From Streptomyces ochraceiscleroticus (GTDB taxonomy: Bacteria > Actinomycetota > Actinomycetes > Streptomycetales > Streptomycetaceae), in NCBI RefSeq assembly GCF_000720485.1, contig NZ_JOAX01000010.1, positions 62,001-126,000 of the forward strand: a stretch of 64,000 nucleotides of DNA. The letters are read 5' to 3'. Within the stretch, counting starts at the first letter, position 1; each line of letters begins with the position of its first letter. The notes beneath the pieces are model-generated. The model saw nothing but the letters and a program-made list of their open reading frames with translations, was not told the DNA's origin and ran no database searches. This document shows positions 1 through 6,467 of this stretch, piece by piece. Position numbers and translations under genes: made by a program.

Positions 1-61
1 ATCCACGATCGACACCAGCCGACCGGCGGAATGATCGCTGCTCGCGCACCCCTCGCCTCTC

Positions 62-739
62 TTGAAGTTCACCGTCCATGCGGCCTACCGGGCAGTGGAG
101 GCGGAAGGGCTGGTCACCTCGTCACGCGGTCATGGCACCGTCGTGCGCCAGCAGACTCCGCTCAAACGACTCGGCATCGCTCGCTACGGCAAGGCCAAGT
201 GGCGCGATGCTGATGAGGTGGCCTTCATCGCTGACCGCGTGGCCACTGGACGCGCGTACCGACGCGGAGAGCAGACTCAGAGCGTCAGCCGTGACGAAGC
301 CCCGCCGGCCGTCGCTGCCGCGCATGGCCTGGAGCCTGGTGCGGAGGTGTACGCGCGGGCCCGCCTGGTGAAGGAAGGCGAGCAGCCGACGCACACTCTG
401 ACCAGCTACTACCGTCCCGAGCACGTGGAAGGCACGCGGATCGTCGACCCGGCTCCGGGACCTGCTGGCCGTGGCGGCGGCTTCCGGGTGCTGTACGACG
501 CCGGGTACGAGATCGACCGCATGACCGAGGAGCTGTTCGCCCGCACCCCCACCCCGGACGAGGTGAAGCTCCTGCAGCTGCCCGCCGGCGAACCCGTCGT
601 GGAACGGCACCGGACCACGTACACGGCAGATGACACGGTGGTCGAGTACGCGATCGGTGTGCACGCCGCCTCGCGCTTTGCCTGGAAGTACGACTTCAAG
701 GTCCCCGACTCCACCCGCGACGGAAAGGCCGCACAGTGA
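62..739 (+). CDS. UTRA-domain remnant of a GntR-family regulator (5' end degraded)
   Basis: GntR/HutC-type repressors pair an N-terminal winged helix with a C-terminal UTRA ligand domain. From the TTG at 62 the product is 225 aa. It keeps only the end of the winged helix (TVHAAYRAVEAEGLVTSSRG) and then a full UTRA domain at about residues 75-215 (VYARARLV, TSYYRPEHV, VVERHRTTY). An in-frame TGA at 32-34 blocks extension upstream. The bases before the TTG read, in another frame, GGMIAARAPLASLE, which resembles the start of a GntR domain, so the recognition helix seems to have been deleted with a frameshift. The gene overlaps the next one by 4 bases (GTGA). It is probably a non-binding relic of an element regulator such as the KorSA type; a functional ligand-binding fragment is less likely. 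Confidence 0.6.
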   Translation: MKFTVHAAYRAVEAEGLVTSSRGHGTVVRQQTPLKRLGIARYGKAKWRDADEVAFIADRVATGRAYRRGEQTQSVSRDEAPPAVAAAHGLEPGAEVYARARLVKEGEQPTHTLTSYYRPEHVEGTRIVDPAPGPAGRGGGFRVLYDAGYEIDRMTEELFARTPTPDEVKLLQLPAGEPVVERHRTTYTADDTVVEYAIGVHAASRFAWKYDFKVPDSTRDGKAAQ

Positions 740-1398
740 TCTCCGAGCAGGCACGGGCAGACGCGCGCCGCATCTGGGACTACCACCAGATGCACCACGA
801 GCCACGGCCCTGCTCGGTCGCCATCGGCCTGGGCAGCCACGACCTCGGCGTGGCGACCACGACGGCGAACCTGTACCTGTCCGGCCTGGCGCCGCTCGTC
901 GTCTTCACCGGCGCCAACAGCCCCACGACGCGCGAGCGGATGCCCCGCGGCGAAGCGGTGCACTACAAGGAACACGCCGTCGAGCTGGGCGTCCCCGAGT
1001 CAGCCATCATCGTGGAGCCCAAGGCGACGAACACAGGCGAGAACATCCGCTTCTCTCGCGCGGCCCTGGACGAGGCCGGCGCGGTGGTCGAATCGATTCT
1101 CCTCGTCGCCAAGCCGTACGAGGAACGCCGCGCCTACGCCACCGCACGCCAACTCTGGCCCGAGGTGGACGTCACCTGCGCCTCATCACCCATGACCTAC
1201 GAGGAGTACGTCGACTCCATCGGAGACGAACACCTCGTCATCGACATGCTCGTGGGCGCCCTGCAGCGACTCATGATCTACCCGAAGCAAGGCTTCATGA
1301 TCGAACAAGCAGTGCCGTCCGATGTCATCGAGTCGTTCGAACGCCTATGCCATGACGGCTTCACCAGCCGACTCACAAACGCCGCCTGGCACCGATGA
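736..1398 (+). CDS. YdcF/ElyC-like (DUF218) family protein
   Basis: This 220-residue protein belongs to the DUF218/YdcF superfamily, a Rossmann-like fold whose cytosolic members have mostly unknown substrates. Visible hallmarks are the early strand PCSVAIGLGSH, the TGAN turn followed by TTRERMPRGEAVHYKEHAVELGVPESAI, and the family signature KATNTGENIRFS. There is no signal peptide or membrane segment, so it should be cytosolic. It starts with GTG inside the stop of the UTRA gene and its own stop overlaps the ATG that would have begun the broken Nudix gene (ATGA at 1395-1398). The trio therefore looks like one operon. GntR, YdcF-like and Nudix genes recur together near the ends of actinomycete integrative elements, which fits the att site at 4676. 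Confidence 0.8.
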   Translation: MISEQARADARRIWDYHQMHHEPRPCSVAIGLGSHDLGVATTTANLYLSGLAPLVVFTGANSPTTRERMPRGEAVHYKEHAVELGVPESAIIVEPKATNTGENIRFSRAALDEAGAVVESILLVAKPYEERRAYATARQLWPEVDVTCASSPMTYEEYVDSIGDEHLVIDMLVGALQRLMIYPKQGFMIEQAVPSDVIESFERLCHDGFTSRLTNAAWHR

Positions 1399-1825
1399 GC
1401 AGTCCACTGCTCGGTTTCTGTAGCGGATGTGGTAGTTCGCGACGACGGTCGCATCCTGGTGATCCAATGCGCGGATAACGGCAGGTGTGATCCATGAGGC
1501 GGAGCCGTGGAGCTAGGAGATCCCCCAGGCCGGCACCCGCCGAGGTTATGGAGGCGGCGGGCGTCTGTGTCCAGATGGGCCACTTGGCTGGTGTCTACAA
1601 AAACACGACTCGCGGGGGCGTGGTGCTGGCCTTCCACGGCCAACCCGTCGGTGATGGGGAGCAGACGTCCCACGAGTCGCAAGCCTTGTCCTGGCTAACG
1701 CATGAACAGGTGGCTGAGCGAATGAGCGAGGTCCCACGCCATTCGCGTCTTGGCCACACTCACCACCGACGGCCCACATCTCCGCGTCCACGACGGACAC
1801 GCGCTCATCGTGGCTGCGTGCTGTA
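1399..1825 (+). pseudogene. Degenerate Nudix hydrolase
   Basis: Pieces of one Nudix protein can be read in order but in different frames. First comes VSVADVVVRDDGRILVIQCA from 1414, then a TGA at 1495-1497 inside the expected WEPPGG turn, GGAVELGDPP, a frame change near 1525, then AEVMEAAGVCVQMGHLAGVY (the altered Nudix helix), HESQALSWLTHEQV, another frame change near 1735, and finally AIRVLATLTTDGPHLRVHDG. The Nudix box REx2EExGx is destroyed (EVMEAAGV), so no activity is expected. The original start would have been the ATG at 1395 overlapping the YdcF stop, but that frame is also shifted. The ends are approximate. Confidence 0.72.
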
Positions 1826-2125
1826 TGGGTGGGAGCAGCTTCTGGGGCGCGGTCCGGAACTCGCGTCGAGCAGAAACAGGAGGTCACCCATGATCATCGC
1901 GAGCAGGGCCGAAGCCAGCCTGGCTTGCCAGCCAGCGTCCGACCCTGAGTACGCTCGCCCCCAACCAGCCAGGTCATCGGCCAAGGTAGCCCTGCCGACC
2001 TAGCGAGTCGGTTCGGCGTTGACTAGCCGTCGTCCAGTTGGGCAAGCTCCTAGGTGTGAGTGTCAGTGCCCTCTGAGAGAGTGTGAAGCACGGGGAGACC
2101 ACCCCACCAGATGGCGGGAGGCATC
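1826..2125. other. Gene-free stretch between Nudix relic and small CxxC gene
   Basis: I see no convincing gene, RNA or strong hairpin here. The base composition is lower in G+C than the core genome to the right, in keeping with element DNA. The last 20 bases carry a purine-rich ribosome-binding site (GGGAGG) for the small gene that starts at 2126. A promoter for that gene may lie near the TTGACT at about 2017, but I could not assign a matching -10 box. Confidence 0.4.
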
Positions 2126-2344
2126 ATGGCGCGTCCGGAAGCTCTCTACGCGACTTCTCGCGTTTTCTCGGATCAGTGCATCGCTGAACCGAATGCCTGC
2201 CGTTGGTGTGGCGTACCTAAAGGCAACCACGGCCGACGGTGGGTCAGCACCGTCGGCATGCACAAGTGGGAGAGCCCTACGCCTAGTTTGCGCCTCGCTA
2301 GGATGAAGGCACGGCGCGTTCGGCGTTCTCAGCGGGCTCGCTAG
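2126..2344 (+). CDS. Small CxxC/His protein of the integrative element
   Basis: This predicted 72-residue basic protein has CRWCG followed by a histidine- and tryptophan-rich motif (GNHGRRW, GMHKWESP) and an arginine-rich tail (LRLARMKARRVRRSQRAR). The Cys-x2-Cys plus His spacing suggests a small zinc-binding fold, and the tail suggests nucleic-acid contact. I recall similar small proteins in Streptomyces integrative elements, but no function is assigned. The ATG at 2126 was chosen because GGGAGG lies 4 bases upstream; an in-frame ATG at 2111 lacks such a site. Its last 47 bases overlap the 3' end of the convergent OLD-type gene, which lowers confidence somewhat. Confidence 0.55.
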   Translation: MARPEALYATSRVFSDQCIAEPNACRWCGVPKGNHGRRWVSTVGMHKWESPTPSLRLARMKARRVRRSQRAR

Positions 2345-4217
2345 TACCGGATGCTTCCTCCATCTGCAAGCTCAGCGCGTCGGACTTCTCGATGAGATAG
2401 TCGAATACCTGCCGTAGCTGTAGCGGGATTTCCGTTGGCTCACTGATCCAGCTAGCTAGGCCGAACATCATTTCAGCCTTTCCGCGTGCAGCTTTACTGG
2501 AATGCTCGGCGAAGAAAGTGCACAGCTTGTCGCTGAACTTTTTGCCGTCCCTGAGGGCTCCTACTTCTACTTTGTTCCATGGTTCACCATCATCCCGCGG
2601 CCATAGAGTGTCGGCAGCTGTGCACCAGGTGGCATCATCGAAGATGTCTTCAAATTCCATCGGATTGCCGATGTACTGGCAATGTTCTGTCGGATCAAGG
2701 CCGAAACGCTTCAGGCGGTCTTCATGAAAAAGATCCTTGCGATTAATGGTGCTGTCATTGTCAACAACAAACGCTACTGCGCGATTGTTGGCGCGAAGGA
2801 ACGATGCGAAGTTCAGTGCTCCTTCATTGTTCCCGCAAGGCCACAGAGAGATCCCTGCGGACTGCAATGAGCGGCCAGCGTAAGTCCTAAATAGGACTGG
2901 AAATGCCTGTTGTTCTGTTACGCCTTCGACGCCGACAAAAAACCTCTCGTGGAGTAGAACGCTGTTGCGAAAGCCGAGAGCGACGGCCAGATCTGTTACT
3001 AGCTTCCGCTCGATGACGTCATCGGGTGTTTCCACGACTACGCGACATTTTGTGCTCCCGTCCGACTCGACTTGTACGATATCGCCGATGTCTACCCCAT
3101 CAATGAGATTCAGTGAATGAGTCGCCATCATGATGCGAACGTTAGGGAAGCTACACTGTTCTCGGACCAAGCTCATTACGCGTCGTTGATGATTGTAGTC
3201 GAGATGAGTATCGGGCTCATCGTAAATAACGACAACGTCTGTATGGGTAAATGACTCCTGGTCGACCTCCTCCGAATGCTTGCTTTCCTTTAGTAGACCG
3301 CTTGAGGATTCCCATACCGCAAGAGACACCCTGCGGGCTCGACCGGCACCGGAGCTACCAAGAGCAACGGAGTTACCCCATGCATCTTCAAGGCGCAACT
3401 TGGGGTGGGCAAGCGTGGGGCGAATATTGATTTGCGGCTCAATCGTCACATTGCGTACCTGGCAACGCTCGGCGATGTGGTCACGAATACCTTGAGCATC
3501 TTCGGATAGCCTGGAAGAGATCTTCGCGCTGACCTCATTGAGAGTTGACGTAATCTCCTCGTCTGCGGCGTACTCCTTGAACCTGATCGCCAATGCGTCC
3601 TTAATGGCTGATTCGGGATCCGGTGCGTCATCTCCGCGGAAAATAAGGAGCGCTGGGAGTCGCTGCGCGATTTTATTTGGCACAGTAACCCACTCTTCTA
3701 CTGTGTCAAAATCTAGAGCCAGGCGCTCTAGCGGCACTTTCCAGCTGGCCTTAGCGGATGCGGGGCCATCTGATTTCGTCTCAAAAGTCTTCGCTAGCTC
3801 TTTGAGCTCATTGATGGACAATTTGTCGAGCTGTCGGAGGCGTGCTTCAGCGCACACGCGCATCCGCATCTCAAGGTCCACACCCGTTCCTGGGCGGTAC
3901 CTGCGGCGGATGGTGAGATGTTTTGGGATTTCAAGCTCTGCGACTTCCACTTCGGAGCATTCGAAATTCCCTGTTACGGTGATTTCTGCGGCTCGTCGGA
4001 CTGTCGCTTTGCTCTCATTTAGTCCGGCCGTAGACGCAAGCAGAGTCAGGTCATCTTCCTCTGGTGCGTACTTCCCCAGCAAAAAAGAGAGAGCGGTGAG
4101 GGATGCCGACTTGCCGCCGTCGTTCGGCCCGACGAGGATTGTTGGACGTTTTACTGGGATATCCGCGACATCTTCCAGTGATCGAAAACCAGCGACACTG
4201 AAAGAGATGATCTGCAT
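2298..4217 (-). CDS. OLD-family ATP-dependent endonuclease (AAA ATPase + TOPRIM)
   Basis: This 639-residue protein has the OLD (overcoming lysogenization defect) layout: an SMC/ABC-like ATPase followed by a TOPRIM nuclease domain. Visible motifs are Walker A GPNDGGKS (K36), a signature-like GSSGAGRARR (about 287-296), Walker B VVIYDEPD (E334), the His switch MMATHS (H366), then TOPRIM glutamate in GVEGVTE (E431) and the aspartate pair DND (486-488). OLD proteins are DNA nucleases, many acting in anti-phage defence. No UvrD-like partner is adjacent, so it would be a stand-alone class 1 OLD rather than Gabija. I start it at the ATG at 4217 because MQIISFSVAGFRSLED is the family N-terminus; upstream in-frame sequence looks non-coding. 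Base composition is clearly lower than neighbours (33/60 G+C in the line from 2401), a sign of transfer. Confidence 0.85.
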   Translation of the reverse strand: MQIISFSVAGFRSLEDVADIPVKRPTILVGPNDGGKSASLTALSFLLGKYAPEEDDLTLLASTAGLNESKATVRRAAEITVTGNFECSEVEVAELEIPKHLTIRRRYRPGTGVDLEMRMRVCAEARLRQLDKLSINELKELAKTFETKSDGPASAKASWKVPLERLALDFDTVEEWVTVPNKIAQRLPALLIFRGDDAPDPESAIKDALAIRFKEYAADEEITSTLNEVSAKISSRLSEDAQGIRDHIAERCQVRNVTIEPQINIRPTLAHPKLRLEDAWGNSVALGSSGAGRARRVSLAVWESSSGLLKESKHSEEVDQESFTHTDVVVIYDEPDTHLDYNHQRRVMSLVREQCSFPNVRIMMATHSLNLIDGVDIGDIVQVESDGSTKCRVVVETPDDVIERKLVTDLAVALGFRNSVLLHERFFVGVEGVTEQQAFPVLFRTYAGRSLQSAGISLWPCGNNEGALNFASFLRANNRAVAFVVDNDSTINRKDLFHEDRLKRFGLDPTEHCQYIGNPMEFEDIFDDATWCTAADTLWPRDDGEPWNKVEVGALRDGKKFSDKLCTFFAEHSSKAARGKAEMMFGLASWISEPTEIPLQLRQVFDYLIEKSDALSLQMEEASGTSEPAENAERAVPSS

Positions 4218-4675
4218 GTGCGGTCCCTTTAGCCAATGCGCGACATTGCTGCCCCTGTGGCAGTCAACGGTGTGTGTGAGCGTTGGGGAACAGCATGCCA
4301 GAGTTGATGCGCTTCGTGTCTGTATCCCCGTAACTAGCGACAAGCCCCGTGCGACCCATGTCATCCAGGGCAGGTCGCTGCTCGGCTGCACGCGTTGGGG
4401 CTGCGTGGCAGCCTGCTGCACCGTGGTACCGCTACGGCCGGCTTGAGTGACGGAGGTGCTGGCAGCGCTGCGGCGTGTGACGCCCTTTCATCGGCCACCG
4501 CTCTCGGTGGCTTGGCTTATGACGCCTTGCTGAGGCGGAGCGACGAGCACGCTGAGGGCCTGTGGCGGAGGCGAGGGGGCTGCTGACTCAACAGATGCGA
4601 ACGGCGGCGCTCCTGGCTGATCCAGCGCGATGACCTAGGAGCTGGGAGGGCGCTACGTCAGGAGAGATTGGTCGA
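4218..4675. other. Gene-free stretch between OLD gene and att site
   Basis: This must contain the promoter of the leftward OLD gene, but I cannot point to clear -35/-10 boxes. No open frame here has actinomycete-like coding character or a recognisable motif, and no 5' half of a tRNA is present before the tRNA 3' sequence that begins at about 4676. G+C is intermediate between the OLD gene and the chromosome to the right. Confidence 0.35.
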
Positions 4676-4721
4676 ACTCGTAAAGCGAAGGTCGTCGGTT
4701 CGAATCCGACAGGGGGCTCCA
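4676..4721 (+). repeat. att site: 3' half of tRNA-Thr(CGT) at element boundary
   Basis: The stretch reads as the 3' half of a tRNA. It has an anticodon loop CTCGTAA (anticodon CGT, Thr), a T stem-loop GTCGG-TTCGAAT-CCGAC at 4694-4710, a 3' acceptor strand AGGGGGC (4711-4717) and TCCA. The bases before it do not form a D arm or a pairing acceptor strand, so this is not a whole tRNA gene. Site-specific integrases of actinomycete elements recombine in tRNA 3' ends and leave such a copy at the far end. This marks the junction of element (left) and chromosome (right). The intact tRNA-Thr gene should lie left of the window. Confidence 0.8.
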
Positions 4722-4747
4722 AGCGCGTCAGTGCGCTGAACAGCGGA

Positions 4748-4779
4748 AACGCCCCGGACCGTGATCGGTCCGGGGCGTT
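4748..4779 (+). terminator. Rho-independent terminator behind the att/tRNA remnant
   Basis: A 13-bp perfect stem (AACGCCCCGGACC / GGTCCGGGGCGTT) with a short loop is followed by GGTTTTT. It is the ancestral terminator of the tRNA-Thr transcription unit, now separated from the tRNA 5' half by the element. It also faces the 3' end of the VOC gene. Confidence 0.85.
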
Positions 4780-4796
4780 GGTTTTTGGGGGTGCGG

Positions 4797-5600
4797 TCAG
4801 GCGGGGGCGCCTGTGTTGATGATGGCGAAGGTGGCGCCTTGGGGGTCTTGGAGGAGGGACATGCGGCCGGCTGCCATGTTGAAGGGGGGCTTGAGGACGT
4901 TGCCGCCGGAGCGGGTCAGGGCGGCGACCGTGCTGTCGGTGTCGTCCACCGCGAAGTACGGGAGCCAGTGCGGGGGCGTATCCGGGGGGAGGTCCTCGAG
5001 GGTGGAGAGGTTCTGCATGCCGCCGACCATGCGGCCGTTCGCCGAGAGGGAGTAGTAGGAGCCCTGTGCGCCCTCCATGGGGGCGGCGGTGAGGCCCAGC
5101 GCCCGGGAGTAGAAGGACGAGGCGGTGTCGGGGTCGGTGGTGTTGAGCTCGTTCCAGATGATCGCGCCGGGCTCGTTGACGATTCCGGCGCCGGGGAAGT
5201 CGCGGGCCTGCCAGAGGCCGAAGACGGCGCCCGTGGGGTCACTGATGACCGCCATGCGGCCGAGCGTGAGCACGTCCATGCCCGGCATGAGCACCTGGCC
5301 GCCGTTGGCCGTCGCCGCGTTCTCGGTGGCGTCCACGTCGGCGGTGGCGAGGTAGGTGGTCCATGTGGCCGGCGGCATCGGGTCGGGCAGGCTGCCGTCC
5401 GGGTTCCTCGCCGCCATGATTCCGGCGACCGGCTTGCCGTTCAGTGAGCAGACCGCGTAGCCCCCGGTCTCGGGCGGCCCGATCTCGCCCTGCCAGCCGA
5501 ACAGGTCGCGGTAGAAGTCGAGAGCGGCCTGCTGGTCCGGGACCATCAGGTCGGCCCAGCAGGGTGTGCCGGGTGTGTACGGGTCGGTGACTGCCGGCAT
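4797..5600 (-). CDS. VOC-family protein with two glyoxalase-like domains
   Basis: This 267-residue cytosolic protein has two vicinal-oxygen-chelate (glyoxalase/bleomycin-resistance/dioxygenase) repeats, about residues 10-130 and 140-262. Each starts with the typical strand-helix pattern: PCWADLMVPDQQAALDFYRDLFGW, and IIWNELNTTDPDTASSFYSRALG. Two-domain VOC proteins of this length are common in Streptomyces and are often annotated as hydroxylase-like or glyoxalase, but the substrate is not predictable. The ATG at 5600 gives the usual start PAVTDPYTPGTPCWADLM. It is the first chromosomal gene right of the att site and is probably monocistronic. Confidence 0.85.
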   Translation of the reverse strand: MPAVTDPYTPGTPCWADLMVPDQQAALDFYRDLFGWQGEIGPPETGGYAVCSLNGKPVAGIMAARNPDGSLPDPMPPATWTTYLATADVDATENAATANGGQVLMPGMDVLTLGRMAVISDPTGAVFGLWQARDFPGAGIVNEPGAIIWNELNTTDPDTASSFYSRALGLTAAPMEGAQGSYYSLSANGRMVGGMQNLSTLEDLPPDTPPHWLPYFAVDDTDSTVAALTRSGGNVLKPPFNMAAGRMSLLQDPQGATFAIINTGAPA

Positions 5601-5838
5601 GCGGTGACCTCCATGGGGGAGCGGGCGTCCGGGGGCGCCACGCGCAGCTCTGAGCGGGCTGCTGGCTTCCCATCGGGGCAGCGCCCATATCAGTCAGGCA
5701 CCTGCTCTCCGCGTGTGCACTTTCGCGGTGGCCATTCGGGCCCATGGTGTCGGCTGCCTGTCATGCGACCAGGGGTGGCGGTGGGGCCACCCACCCCCGT
5801 AACCCCACCCCTTTCCGCTTAATGCATATGATGCGCAA

Positions 5839-6375
5839 GTGCGGAATTACGGCATCAGAACGGCTACCTGCGACGACGTCGGCGCTGCGCGTGCCGTCAT
5901 GCTCGACACCGTCTATCGCGACTTCGGGACGGGGTACGTGCCGCGGTGGCACGGCGACATCATCGATCCGGAGGGGGCCTATCTGCGGCCCGAGCGGCAT
6001 ACGTTGCTGGTCGCCGTGGATGAGGAGGACGGCGGCGTCGTCGCCACCGCCGCGCTCGATTCGCGCGGGCCCGCGCACCCGCCGAACCCGGCCTGGATCG
6101 CCGAGCGGTTCCCCTCGGGGGAGACGGCGCAGCTGCGGCGGGTGTACGTGCGGGCCGAGCACCGGCGGCGCGGGCTGGCCCGGCGGCTGGTCGGCGAGCT
6201 GCTCGACTTCGCGGCGGCGGCCGGCGGGTATCGCTCGGTCTATCTGCATACGGACCCGGCGGTCCCCGGTGCCGAGGATTTCTGGCGTTCGATGGGCAAG
6301 GCGGTGCTTGACGAGCGGGGGGAGCCCGGTGGTGCGCGGGTCGTGCACTTCGAGGTGCCCATGAGGGTGGCGTAG
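5839..6375 (+). CDS. GNAT-family N-acetyltransferase
   Basis: The 178-residue product has the GNAT fold. The acetyl-CoA pyrophosphate loop is RRVYVRAEHRRRGLARRLVGELLDFA (R/Q-x-x-G-x-G/A type, about residues 99-124), preceded by the strand VVATAALD and followed by YRSVYLHTD and an AEDFWRSMGK motif. The GTG at 5839 is the only start codon that keeps the N-terminal strand intact; nearby ATG codons at 5822-5833 are in other frames. The substrate is unknown. It ends only about 25 bases before the Zur-like box but is unlikely to share that control. Confidence 0.8.
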   Translation: MRNYGIRTATCDDVGAARAVMLDTVYRDFGTGYVPRWHGDIIDPEGAYLRPERHTLLVAVDEEDGGVVATAALDSRGPAHPPNPAWIAERFPSGETAQLRRVYVRAEHRRRGLARRLVGELLDFAAAAGGYRSVYLHTDPAVPGAEDFWRSMGKAVLDERGEPGGARVVHFEVPMRVA

Positions 6376-6399
6376 GGCGTGCGCCCGCGGCCGTATAGT

Positions 6400-6421
6400 T
6401 AATGAAAATCGTTGTCGTATA
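6400..6421 (+). promoter_or_regulatory. Zur-box-like operator ahead of the transport operon
   Basis: The sequence AATGAAAATCGTTGTCGTAT, read on the other strand, is close to the actinobacterial Zur consensus of the TGAAAATCATTTTCA type. Its left arm TGAAAAT is intact, and the right arm is imperfect. It lies 47-68 bases ahead of the ATG of the lipoprotein gene, a normal operator position. An AT-rich patch here stands out sharply in a region of about 70% G+C. It implies repression by zinc through Zur. Control by another Fur-family protein cannot be excluded. Confidence 0.6.
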
Positions 6422-6467
6422 GTCTTTGGCTGCCGTACGCCCCGAACCCCACCCCAGAACGAGGACC

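Noticed and set aside
2298..4217. Gabija defence system
   Set aside because: The GajA-like ATPase/TOPRIM gene is there, but no UvrD-like GajB is adjacent; the HelD-like ATPase at 46820 is 42 kb away in core genome and of another class.
4600..4721. A complete tRNA gene at the att site
   Set aside because: The anticodon 5' stem, D arm and 5' acceptor strand that would pair with AGGGGGC are missing from 4600-4675.
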